Source: Neisseriaceae bacterium (GTDB taxonomy: Bacteria > Pseudomonadota > Gammaproteobacteria > Burkholderiales > UBA11063). From it: a DNA stretch of 6,580 nt. The DNA lies in contig CANMQR010000036.1 in the NCBI GenBank assembly GCA_947499925.1, positions 1 to 6,580 on the forward strand, given 5' to 3'. The notes under the pieces were generated by a model, which worked only from the letters and a program-made list of their open reading frames with translations, had not been told where the DNA came from and made no database searches. Numbering within the stretch: the stretch's first letter is position 1; every line of letters begins with the position of its first letter. Made by a program: the position numbers and the translations under genes. This document shows positions 1 through 6,580 of the stretch, in pieces.

Positions 1-944
1 ATTAACACATCCATACATATTGTTCCAGAAATAGTGTATTTATGTCCTCTTAAAATAACCTCTCCAATATTAGATAAGATGCGCGGATAGCCATCACCAT
101 AGCCAATAGGTATTGTAATAATTCGAGTACGATTTTTGGTAATATACCTATGATTATAACTAATGCCTTGATCCTTTTCGACAATCTTAGTATAGATTAC
201 CCGAGACTTAAGACTAAAACATGGTTTTATTTGAGACAAAGACTCGGTATTATGTATATCGAGGGGTCTTGGAAAATAACCATAACTAAGAATACCAGGA
301 CGTACCATATCAAAATAACTATCTGTATAGTAGCACACTCCAGCAGAATTCGCCAAATGGCAAACTATATTGGGTTTGAGATTTTTAGCTAAACCTGCTA
401 CTTGTTTAAACCTATTGATTTGTTCTAGAGCAAATGTTCTATCATCTTCATCAGCGGTAGCTAGATGTGAATATATACCTACTAAGTCTAACTCTGGCAA
501 TGATAAAACATATTTTAGCAATTCAGGAGCAGTTTCAACTCTAACCCCAACTCGATTCATTCCAGTATCAACTTTTATATGTACTCTTGCTCTTTGACCT
601 GAATTTTTACAATAGTTAGCAATTTGAGTTGCTTTAAAGATAGATGAGATGGTAATTTCTAATTTATTAGTAACAAGCCCAGGTACATCTTCGCTACCAA
701 AAGCACCAAATACCAAAATTGGAATGGTAATACCACTATCTCTCAATAACTGCCCTTCCTCCATAAAAGCAACAGCTAAATAATCAACATACTGTAGGGC
801 AACTTGTGCCATTTGTAAGATACCATGCCCATAAGCATTGGCCTTTAATGGTAAGCAAATTTTAACTCTTGATACTTTATTTCGAATTGCCTGCAAATTT
901 GTAATAAATTGCTTAGTATCAATTTCAATTCGAGTAGCATGCAT
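1..944 (-). CDS. alr: Alanine racemase, 3' end cut by the window edge
   Basis: PLP-dependent cytoplasmic enzyme that interconverts L- and D-alanine and so supplies D-Ala for peptidoglycan. The first 314 codons are visible, out of roughly 355-370 usual for the family. The N-terminal TIM-barrel carries the PLP signature LKANAYGHG with the Schiff-base lysine at K34. VHIKVDTGMNRVG follows at about 121-133; by comparison with the Geobacillus enzyme K124 would be the carbamylated lysine and R131 the substrate-side arginine. Next come SHLATAD (H160) and RPGILSYG (R215, the likely pyridine-nitrogen contact). The C-terminal domain begins with ISYNHRY, where Y263 is the probable second catalytic base, then GYGDGYPR (281-288) and ICMD (309-312). 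Tyr263 is followed by Asn where Gly is more usual. The start at 944 has AGGTG six bases upstream; a second ATG at 940 is out of frame and closes after 31 codons. It lies 26 bp after gltX on the same strand, so it is probably the third gene of that operon. Confidence 0.95.
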   Translation of the reverse strand, partial: MHATRIEIDTKQFITNLQAIRNKVSRVKICLPLKANAYGHGILQMAQVALQYVDYLAVAFMEEGQLLRDSGITIPILVFGAFGSEDVPGLVTNKLEITISSIFKATQIANYCKNSGQRARVHIKVDTGMNRVGVRVETAPELLKYVLSLPELDLVGIYSHLATADEDDRTFALEQINRFKQVAGLAKNLKPNIVCHLANSAGVCYYTDSYFDMVRPGILSYGYFPRPLDIHNTESLSQIKPCFSLKSRVIYTKIVEKDQGISYNHRYITKNRTRIITIPIGYGDGYPRILSNIGEVILRGHKYTISGTICMDVL

Positions 945-950
945 TTGTTA

Positions 951-955
951 CACCT
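951..955 (-). promoter_or_regulatory. Ribosome binding site for alr
   Basis: On the minus strand AGGTG sits six bases before the ATG at 944-942. It favours this ATG over the overlapping out-of-frame ATG at 940-938. The site lies inside the 26-bp gap after the gltX stop, so alr can initiate independently within the shared transcript. Confidence 0.65.
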
Positions 956-970
956 ATTTATATCAATATA

Positions 971-2359
971 TTAGCTATTTAGTCTCTTTGTAACTTCAGC
1001 TTGCCCCAGAAGATATACTATATTATCAAATGATGGGGTTTGGGTAGTGCCACATAACTTCAACCTTAATGGCATACCTAGTTCTGGCATCTTGATACAC
1101 TCTATTACACAAAACTCTTTTATATATGCTTTTATCGCATCTAATGACCACTCTGGTAACTGACCTAATCCAGTACCAAATTTGGACAATAACTCATGAG
1201 TTTTAGCAGTTTGGTGGGTTTCTCTGTCTTCATTAGTTACAATAAGTGGTTTATACATATAACTACATTGATAAGCTAGAATATTTATATTATCAACTCG
1301 TGGCTTAATAAAATCTATTATATCAGCTAATTTTAGATATTGATTATTCTCTACATCTTTTAATACTGTATCATTATTACGAGTCCATACATCGATTACT
1401 AAATCAACGAGTTTGTCATTAGGGTAGGTTTTGATATGCTGAGAATTCACCCAAAGTAATTTTTTGATATCAAAACGCGCTGGTGAACCTGAAATATTAT
1501 CTAAGCTAAACCAATTTATAAATTGCTCTAAGCTAAATACTTCATCATCCCCATGCCCCCAGCATAAACGCGCTAGATAATTTAACAAAGCTTCCGGTAA
1601 AATACCCATATCGCGATATTGCATTACACTAACTGCATCAGTTCGTTTCGACATCTTATGACCATCTTCACGAAGTATCATGGGAGTATGCGCATATAAT
1701 GGAATAGTAGCACCTAGCGCCGATAAGATATTAATTTGCCGTGGGGTGTTATTAACATGGTCATCACCTCGAATAACATGACTAATTTGCATATCTAAGT
1801 CATCAACTACCACACAAAAATTATAAGTTGGTGTACCATCACTTCTAGCAATAATCAAATCATCAAGCTCAGAATTATTAATTTCTATTCTGCCCTTAAC
1901 TAGATCATCCCATACTACACAACCTGAATCTGGGTTTTTAAAACGTATCACAGGGTTTATATTAGGCTTGACTACTTTATTGTGTAAACAACGTTTATCA
2001 TACTTTGGTTTTTGTCCTTTAGCCATTTGTTCTTCACGCATAGCATCAAGCTCTTCTTTAGAGCAATAACAAGGATAAGCAAGATCTTTAGCAACCATTG
2101 TTGCTATAACTTCTTTGTAGCGCTCCATCCGCTTAGTTTGAAAGTATGGCCCTTCGTCATAATTTAAACCCAACCAATCCATTGCATCAATAATACTATC
2201 TACAGACTCTTTGGTAGAGCGTTCAATATCAGTATCTTCTATTCTTAGAATAAATTGACCGCTATTATGCCGTGCATACGCCCAAGAAAATAACCCAGTT
2301 CTCGCACCACCAATGTGCAAAAAACCTGTGGGTGATGGGGCGAATCTAGTTCTTATCAT
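971..2359 (-). CDS. gltX: Glutamyl-tRNA synthetase (class I, discriminating-type layout)
   Basis: Charges tRNA(Glu) with glutamate in the cytoplasm using ATP. The 462 residues are close to the 471 of the E. coli enzyme, so the gene looks complete. The Rossmann fold starts with RFAPSPTG and the class I HIGH-type motif HIGG (15-18). Glutamate-site residues follow around RIEDTD (39-44). A zinc-binding knuckle is intact, with C97, C99, C124 and H126; the spacing is identical to the C-x-C-x24-C-x-H set in E. coli GluRS. The second ATP motif is KMSKR (235-239), followed by a stem-contact region (SVMQYRDMGILPEALLNY) and a helical anticodon-binding C-terminus. The start ATG overlaps the stop of the upstream acyl-CoA synthetase as ATGA and has GGAG seven bases upstream, inside that gene. 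This implies translational coupling in one operon. Family assignment is secure. Strict specificity for tRNA(Glu) rather than also tRNA(Gln) is inferred from resemblance to GltX and was not tested. Confidence 0.97.
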   Translation of the reverse strand: MIRTRFAPSPTGFLHIGGARTGLFSWAYARHNSGQFILRIEDTDIERSTKESVDSIIDAMDWLGLNYDEGPYFQTKRMERYKEVIATMVAKDLAYPCYCSKEELDAMREEQMAKGQKPKYDKRCLHNKVVKPNINPVIRFKNPDSGCVVWDDLVKGRIEINNSELDDLIIARSDGTPTYNFCVVVDDLDMQISHVIRGDDHVNNTPRQINILSALGATIPLYAHTPMILREDGHKMSKRTDAVSVMQYRDMGILPEALLNYLARLCWGHGDDEVFSLEQFINWFSLDNISGSPARFDIKKLLWVNSQHIKTYPNDKLVDLVIDVWTRNNDTVLKDVENNQYLKLADIIDFIKPRVDNINILAYQCSYMYKPLIVTNEDRETHQTAKTHELLSKFGTGLGQLPEWSLDAIKAYIKEFCVIECIKMPELGMPLRLKLCGTTQTPSFDNIVYLLGQAEVTKRLNS

Positions 2360-3921
2360 TTAACTTCTCCATTTTTGGCTAATTCTCTTAATTCACGTTT
2401 AAGTATTTTTCCCGTAGCATTACGCGGTAGTTTTTCCACAAAAAACACCTTCCTAGGCATTTTAAATGCTGCAAGATGAGGCTGTAAAAAGGCTTTTATT
2501 TCAGCCTCATTCGCCATTACATCTTCTTTTAGTTCAATATATGCCATAGGAATTTCATTATCATCTTTATCTTTTGCTCCAATTACTGCACAAGCATTAA
2601 CTTTCTCATGAGTGTAGAGCCATTCTTCGATTTCACGCGGATAGATATTCATGCCTTTATGAATTATCAAATCTTTAATTCTATCAACAATAAAGATAAA
2701 TCCTTCACTATCAATTCTTCCAATATCACCAGTTCTAAACCAGCCATTTACTATTGCCTCAGCAGTATCATTGGGGCGATTATAGTAACCTTGCATTACA
2801 TTATCCCCCTTAACACAGATTTCACCAGTCTCACCAACTGGCACTTCATTCATATTTTCATCAAATACTTTAACAGTACAACATGACAAAGCTTGACCAA
2901 CAGAACCTTTTTTATTTGCCTTTGGAGAATTACAAGAAACTACCGGAGAACATTCACTAATCCCATATCCTTCAAGTAATTTTCCACGCTTAAATGACGC
3001 ACTAAAGCGATTGTGTACTTCTTCAGATAATGGTGCAGCACCTGATATAAATCCTTTAACATTATGAAACCAATGGAAATACCACGGCAATTTAGCTTTT
3101 GCCATCGCATTATAAATATCTGGAACTCCTGTGAAAAATGTACAGCGCTTCAATAAAAGTTGTTTTAGTAAATTTTTGAAGTCTTTAATTCCCGCAATAG
3201 CACGAATAACAATAACCCCACTATTGGTATATATAGGTAAAAGAACTGTTACAGTGAGCGTAAAAGCATGAAACATCGGTAAATAACATAATAATTTAAT
3301 TTTACCATCTGTAATATTCATAAGATTTTGTGAACCAATACAATCAGCGAATATATTTTTGAAAGATAGCATCGCACCTTTTGGTTTACCTGTAGTACCT
3401 GAAGTATAAACAATCAAAGCAGTATCTTCAAGCTTTGAGTCATAAGCATCTTCAGAGCCTTGAAAAATAGCAAAAAGCTTACTATAATCGATATTTTTCT
3501 CATTTTCTAAGGGAAATCCATCAACCCAAACCATCTTATCTAGATTAGTCTTCTTCATCAAGTTTTTGGTTTCATTCGCAAATTTATTAGAACAAAATAG
3601 AAGTTTTGCTTGAGAATCAGTAAGAATATAGGCTAACTCATCTTCTTTTAGAAAGTTGTTAATTGGTACTACTATGGCACCAATTTTACTAATTGCAAAT
3701 AGATTCACAATAAACTGCCATGAGTTTGACATTATCAAAGCGACTTTATCTTGAGGTTTGATACCATTTCTATGTAAAAACAATGCTATAGAATCTACAC
3801 GACTTTTGAATTCAAGATTACTAATTTTTAAATCTTCTTCAAAAATAATGGTTCTATTCGCTCCTTTTCTTACGTTATTTTCAATAACTTGATATAGATT
3901 TTTTATTGGATAGTTTTGCAT
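2356..3921 (-). CDS. AMP-forming acyl-CoA synthetase (probable fatty-acid CoA ligase)
   Basis: Member of the ANL adenylate-forming superfamily. It would activate a carboxylic acid, most likely a medium- or long-chain fatty acid, to an acyl-AMP and then an acyl-CoA. At 521 residues it has the family's normal length. The large N-domain carries the phosphate-binding loop YTSGTTGKPKG (172-182), LPMFHAF (214-220), and GYGISE (318-323), equivalent to the YGxTE adenine-site motif. TGD (397-399) holds the ribose-binding Asp, and DRIKDLIIHKG (413-423) is the domain hinge. The small C-domain ends with NATGKILKRE, where K505 is the expected adenylation lysine. All signature residues are present. No signal peptide or clear membrane helix is seen, so it is cytoplasmic or peripheral to the membrane. 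ATG at 3921 has AAGG eight bases upstream. It is the first gene of the leftward operon and its TGA stop overlaps the gltX start. FadD-like is the best label, but the acyl substrate cannot be read from sequence; an acyl-ACP synthetase is an alternative. Confidence 0.9.
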   Translation of the reverse strand: MQNYPIKNLYQVIENNVRKGANRTIIFEEDLKISNLEFKSRVDSIALFLHRNGIKPQDKVALIMSNSWQFIVNLFAISKIGAIVVPINNFLKEDELAYILTDSQAKLLFCSNKFANETKNLMKKTNLDKMVWVDGFPLENEKNIDYSKLFAIFQGSEDAYDSKLEDTALIVYTSGTTGKPKGAMLSFKNIFADCIGSQNLMNITDGKIKLLCYLPMFHAFTLTVTVLLPIYTNSGVIVIRAIAGIKDFKNLLKQLLLKRCTFFTGVPDIYNAMAKAKLPWYFHWFHNVKGFISGAAPLSEEVHNRFSASFKRGKLLEGYGISECSPVVSCNSPKANKKGSVGQALSCCTVKVFDENMNEVPVGETGEICVKGDNVMQGYYNRPNDTAEAIVNGWFRTGDIGRIDSEGFIFIVDRIKDLIIHKGMNIYPREIEEWLYTHEKVNACAVIGAKDKDDNEIPMAYIELKEDVMANEAEIKAFLQPHLAAFKMPRKVFFVEKLPRNATGKILKRELRELAKNGEVK

Positions 3922-3941
3922 AAATGATACCTTAATAATAA

Positions 3942-3954
3942 GTGATAAAATTAT
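3942..3954 (+). repeat. 13-bp direct repeat, copy 1 (GTGATAAAATTAT)
   Basis: First of two exact copies in the divergent spacer. This copy lies in the predicted leader of the leftward operon, 21 bp from the acyl-CoA synthetase start codon. It may be a regulator site or a chance AT-rich match. Confidence 0.6.
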
Positions 3955-3973
3955 TTATAACATTCAAGACTTC

Positions 3974-3979
3974 ATTGTA
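3974..3979 (-). promoter_or_regulatory. Candidate extended -10 for the acyl-CoA synthetase operon
   Basis: Read on the minus strand this is TGATACAAT: a TG dinucleotide, one base, then TACAAT, which is one mismatch from TATAAT. The predicted transcript would start near 3967, giving a leader of about 45 bases before the ATG at 3921. No good -35 hexamer is seen at 17 bp, which extended -10 promoters tolerate. In such AT-rich DNA this could be chance. Confidence 0.4.
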
Positions 3980-4012
3980 TCAGAAAGTTTATACATTTAC
4001 ATACAAACATCT

Positions 4013-4025
4013 GTGATAAAATTAT
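4013..4025 (+). repeat. 13-bp direct repeat, copy 2 (GTGATAAAATTAT)
   Basis: Second exact copy, 71 bp downstream of the first in the same orientation. It abuts the candidate uvrD extended -10, sharing the T of its TG. An inverted match to the core TGATAAAA (TTTTATCA) follows at 4041-4048, near the predicted uvrD transcription start. Confidence 0.6.
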
Positions 4026-4027
4026 GA

Positions 4028-4033
4028 TATACT
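4028..4033 (+). promoter_or_regulatory. Candidate extended -10 for uvrD-usp
   Basis: TGATATACT at 4025-4033 has a TG extension and the hexamer TATACT, one mismatch from TATAAT. Transcription would start near 4040, giving a leader of about 32 bases before the uvrD start. The bases 17 bp upstream are a poor -35. TTTACA at 3996-4001 is a better hexamer but lies 26 bp away, too far to pair with it. Confidence 0.45.
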
Positions 4034-4059
4034 ATATTACTTTTATCAGATAGTTATGT

Positions 4060-4063
4060 GGAG
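4060..4063 (+). promoter_or_regulatory. Ribosome binding site supporting the uvrD TTG start
   Basis: GGAG lies eight bases before TTG at 4072-4074. There is an in-frame stop at 4051-4053, and no in-frame ATG or GTG lies between it and this TTG. The nearby ATG at 4056 is out of frame and upstream of this site. Confidence 0.7.
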
Positions 4064-4071
4064 ACAAAATT

Positions 4072-6240
4072 TTGTTAGCAAGTTTAAATCAAAAACAGCT
4101 AAGTGCTGTAACGCATAATGATGGCTCCATGCTTGTATTAGCAGGTGCTGGAAGTGGTAAAACAAAAGTTCTGACGACTCGCATAGTTTGGTTAATTAAC
4201 GAGCAGCAATTAAAGGAACATGAAGTATTAGCAGTTACTTTTTCTAATAAAGCAGCCAAAGAGATGCTTAATCGAGTATCGAGCCAATTATCAGTTAATA
4301 CTAGATTAATGTGGATTGGCACATTTCATTCAATTTCATTACGCTTATTAACAAAACATCATAAAGAAGCTGGATTACCAGCTTATTTCCAAATACTTGA
4401 TGTACAAGATCAACTAAATTTACTTAAAAGAGTTATAAAAGCAGCAAATTTAGATGAAGATCACTATTCGCCACGCGAACTTCAGAAATTCATCAATCAT
4501 CAAAAAGAGCATGGCCTAAGAGCTAATCAAATAACTCCCAACGGAATGCGCCAACAAACTTGGTTGGATTTATATTTAGAATATGAGACCATCTGTAATC
4601 GTGATGGCTTAGTTGATTTCACTGAGCTATTACTTAGAAGCTATGAAATGCTATCGGTTAATAAAGATGTTCTTGATATTTATCGTACTCAATTCAAACA
4701 TATTCTAGTTGATGAATTTCAAGATACCAACCATTTACAATACCAATGGCTGAAATTACTCGGTAGCTCATGTGGAAACATGTTTGCTGTTGGTGATGAT
4801 GATCAGTCTATTTATTCTTTTCGTGGTGCGCGGGTTGCTAATATGCAGACTTTTTTGCATGACTTTCGTATAACAGATCCCATTCGAATGGAACAAAATT
4901 ATCGTTCAACCCCCAATATACTCTCAGCAGCAAATGCAGTTATCGATAAAAATAACGAGCGTATTGGAAAAACACTATGGACCCAAAAAAGTGATGGCGA
5001 AAAGATTAGCTTATATGAAGGCTATACTGAAGAAGACGAAGCCTACTTCGTAACAGATGAGATAAAATCACTTTTAGCCTCAGGTAAAAGCACATCATCA
5101 ATCGCAATTTTGTACCGCTCCAATGCCCAATCACGGATTTTTGAGCAATTATTTTATTCTGAAGGGGTTCCATATAAAGTTTATGGTGGACTTCGCTTTT
5201 TTGATCGTCAAGAAGTAAAACATGTATTATCTTACCTTAGACTTATTCTAAACAAAAATGATAATGAAGCATTTCTACGCATAGTAAATGTTCCAGCTCG
5301 TGGTTTGGGTGCCAAAGCAATTGAGAACTTACAAAATATTGCCAATGAAAAAAATACTTCATTATTTGAAGCTTGTAGTTTAAGTGATGGCAAAGCAGGT
5401 ATTAATTTAGCCAAATTCACTAATTTAATTCAGAAATTGGATCAAAAAGACTTAAGCCTACCTGACTTAATTAGTTTGGTTATAGAAGACAGCGGTATTG
5501 CTGACATGTATCGTCTTGATAAAAAAAATGGGGCTGAACGCTTAGAAAATCTTAATGAGCTAGTTAGTGCCGCAACTAATTTCAAGGCCGAAGATGAAGC
5601 TAATAACAACTTAGCTACATTTTTATCCCATGCCGTACTTGAGTCTGGAGAAGGTCAAGCCCAAATTTATGAACAGCCAGTACAGTTAATGACAGTTCAT
5701 GCTGCCAAAGGTCTTGAGTTTGATGTTGTTTTTATAGTTGGACTTGAGGATGGTTTGTTTCCGCATGAGAACTGTTTTGATTCGCCACAAAATCTCGAAG
5801 AAGAACGAAGACTAATGTATGTAGCAATTACTCGTGCATGTAAAAAGCTCTATTTACTAAGGGCGTGCAGTCGCCTAATGTGGGGTAAGCGTATTTCAGC
5901 GCCAGTATCACGATTTGTTAATGAAATCCCAAGTGAATTAATCCTCAATATTTCAGGTATTAGTAAAATAGGGTGTTCTAGTTTGGTGAACTCTGATATT
6001 GACCTACACCACCTAATTCCAACTGAAGTATCTAATCCAGAAACCAAAATATCCAGGGTTACACTTGCTAATTGTGATGAAATTATAAAAATAGGGGATA
6101 TGGTGAAACATGCCAAATTTGGTAATGGTAAAGTGTTACAATTAAATATTGATGGTAAGAAAACTACTGCTGAGATTTTCTTTATTGGGATTGGTAAAAA
6201 AAACCTTGATCTCAATATTGCAAAAATAGAGAAAGTTTAA
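4072..6240 (+). CDS. uvrD: DNA helicase II (UvrD), TTG start
   Basis: ATP-driven 3'-5' superfamily 1A helicase. In this family it unwinds nicked DNA in nucleotide-excision and methyl-directed mismatch repair and strips proteins from DNA. At 722 residues it closely matches E. coli UvrD (720). In order: Q motif LNQKQ (5-9), Walker A AGAGSGKT (24-31), motif Ia TFSNKAAKEM (56-65), GTFH (83-86), Walker B DEFQD (214-218), motif III GDDDQSIYSFRGA (241-253), motif IV QNYRS (275-279), motif V VQLMTVHAAKGLEF (537-550) and motif VI EEERRLMYVAITRA (576-589). The tail GDMVKHAKFGNGKV (675-688) is the UvrD/PcrA Tudor-like domain, which Rep lacks, so UvrD is preferred over Rep. Motif III has Phe250 where UvrD, Rep and PcrA usually have Trp. 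TTG is the likely start: the first internal Met (20) would lose the Q motif. It probably leads an operon with the stress-protein gene 17 bp downstream. Confidence 0.96.
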   Translation: MLASLNQKQLSAVTHNDGSMLVLAGAGSGKTKVLTTRIVWLINEQQLKEHEVLAVTFSNKAAKEMLNRVSSQLSVNTRLMWIGTFHSISLRLLTKHHKEAGLPAYFQILDVQDQLNLLKRVIKAANLDEDHYSPRELQKFINHQKEHGLRANQITPNGMRQQTWLDLYLEYETICNRDGLVDFTELLLRSYEMLSVNKDVLDIYRTQFKHILVDEFQDTNHLQYQWLKLLGSSCGNMFAVGDDDQSIYSFRGARVANMQTFLHDFRITDPIRMEQNYRSTPNILSAANAVIDKNNERIGKTLWTQKSDGEKISLYEGYTEEDEAYFVTDEIKSLLASGKSTSSIAILYRSNAQSRIFEQLFYSEGVPYKVYGGLRFFDRQEVKHVLSYLRLILNKNDNEAFLRIVNVPARGLGAKAIENLQNIANEKNTSLFEACSLSDGKAGINLAKFTNLIQKLDQKDLSLPDLISLVIEDSGIADMYRLDKKNGAERLENLNELVSAATNFKAEDEANNNLATFLSHAVLESGEGQAQIYEQPVQLMTVHAAKGLEFDVVFIVGLEDGLFPHENCFDSPQNLEEERRLMYVAITRACKKLYLLRACSRLMWGKRISAPVSRFVNEIPSELILNISGISKIGCSSLVNSDIDLHHLIPTEVSNPETKISRVTLANCDEIIKIGDMVKHAKFGNGKVLQLNIDGKKTTAEIFFIGIGKKNLDLNIAKIEKV

Positions 6241-6245
6241 TATTT

Positions 6246-6250
6246 AGGAG
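6246..6250 (+). promoter_or_regulatory. Ribosome binding site for the universal stress protein gene
   Basis: AGGAG lies seven bases before the ATG at 6258, within the 17-bp gap after the uvrD stop. It is the strongest Shine-Dalgarno in the window, consistent with the downstream protein being made in larger amounts than UvrD from one transcript. Confidence 0.7.
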
Positions 6251-6257
6251 ATTTATT

Positions 6258-6580
6258 ATGTTTAATAGAATATATGTACCTATTGACAATTCAGACATTT
6301 CTGAACATATTTTAAATAAAGCTATCGAATTAGTAAAATCTAATAGCACTGCGAAGCTTAAAGTTGCTCATGTAGTAAACTTAGAGCAAATGACTTTTGG
6401 AATTGAGATGATTGGCGCTAACGAATTAAAAGATAGTATTCTATCTGTAGCTAAAAAATTCGTAGAGCATATCAAAGAAACCCTCAAAAATAAAAATGTT
6501 CAGGCCGAGATTGTACTCTTAGAAAATTATGGTGCTGGTTTATCCAGTATCCTTCTTGAAGATGCTAAAGCTTGGGGTAC
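6258..6580 (+). CDS. Universal stress protein, UspA family, 3' end cut by the window edge
   Basis: Small cytoplasmic Usp-fold protein of a family induced by starvation and other stress; the exact role varies between members. The visible 107 residues begin MFNRIYVPIDNSDIS, the first strand of the fold with its conserved Asp (D10) that contacts nucleotide in ATP-binding members. Then come a helix (residues about 15-29), strand LKVAHVV, a long helix ending KKFVEHIKETLKN, and strand AEIVLLE. A GLSSILLEDAKAWG segment corresponds to the family's I-x-x-x-A-x-x-x-x-A helix preceding the diagnostic G-x-x-G-x9-G-S/T nucleotide loop. That loop lies beyond the edge, so ATP binding and single- versus tandem-domain architecture cannot be decided. 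Single-domain members are usually about 140-150 residues. ATG is preceded by AGGAG at seven bases, and no promoter or terminator is evident in the 17-bp gap from uvrD, so co-transcription is likely. Confidence 0.88.
   Translation, partial: MFNRIYVPIDNSDISEHILNKAIELVKSNSTAKLKVAHVVNLEQMTFGIEMIGANELKDSILSVAKKFVEHIKETLKNKNVQAEIVLLENYGAGLSSILLEDAKAWG

Larger units (their letters stand above)
3922..4071. other. Divergent intergenic regulatory region
   Basis: This 150-bp, very AT-rich spacer separates the leftward acyl-CoA synthetase-gltX-alr group from the rightward uvrD-usp group. It must hold the promoters for both. I see one extended -10 candidate for each direction, an exact 13-bp direct repeat and an imperfect 18-bp palindrome. 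I found no small reading frame, LexA-type CTGT-N8-ACAG box or terminator hairpin in it. Confidence 0.8.

Noticed and set aside
150..597. Two overlapping plus-strand open frames of 80 and 75 codons
   Set aside because: Both lie antisense to alr, whose minus-strand protein is full of family motifs. Neither shows a recognisable domain.
2608..2886. 92-codon plus-strand open frame
   Set aside because: It is antisense to the conserved C-terminal half of the acyl-CoA synthetase and its low-complexity translation looks like a shadow.
3922..4071. LexA/SOS box upstream of uvrD
   Set aside because: CTGT occurs at 4011-4014, but no ACAG follows at the required eight-base spacing.
5850..6215. 121-codon minus-strand open frame
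   Set aside because: It is antisense to the uvrD motif VI-to-tail region, which is clearly coding on the plus strand. No family is recognisable.
4072..6240. Rep helicase as an alternative identity
   Set aside because: The C-terminal VKHAKFGNGKV Tudor-like tail, the WIGTFH and QILD stretches and the 722-residue length fit UvrD rather than Rep.
6225..6257. Intrinsic terminator between uvrD and the stress-protein gene
   Set aside because: There is no GC stem or T-run; the sequence is only AT-rich with a Shine-Dalgarno.

Overview
The window looks like chromosomal housekeeping DNA from an AT-rich bacterium; GC is roughly a third in the stretch I counted by eye. The best phylogenetic hint is the complete helicase gene. 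It matches the enterobacterial UvrD layout almost residue for residue in length (722 aa), motif order and C-terminal Tudor-like tail. This suggests a low-GC gammaproteobacterium; a Francisella-like lineage would fit, but that is inference only.

Layout: two gene groups diverge from a 150-bp intergenic region (3922-4071). Leftwards (minus strand) run an AMP-forming acyl-CoA synthetase (3921-2356), glutamyl-tRNA synthetase gltX (2359-971) and alanine racemase alr (944 to beyond the left edge). The first two overlap by four bases (ATGA) and the next gap is 26 bp, so the three are probably one operon. Rightwards (plus strand) run uvrD (4072-6240) and, 17 bp later, a UspA-family universal stress protein that is cut by the right edge. 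These two probably share a transcript.

The proteins serve different processes. The leftward group covers fatty-acid activation, Glu-tRNA(Glu) charging and D-alanine supply for peptidoglycan. The rightward group covers nucleotide-excision and mismatch-repair unwinding plus a stress protein. They look grouped by transcription rather than by pathway.

Almost every base is coding, and no gene-free stretch exceeds 150 bp. The divergent intergenic region holds a plausible extended -10 element for each direction. It also holds an exact 13-bp direct repeat (GTGATAAAATTAT at 3942 and 4013) with an inverted 8-bp part-copy at 4041. This is the only non-coding structure I find that the genes do not explain. 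I saw no tRNA, rRNA, CRISPR array, insertion sequence, prophage gene, riboswitch or clear intrinsic terminator. I found no convincing novel system; the findings below are modest.
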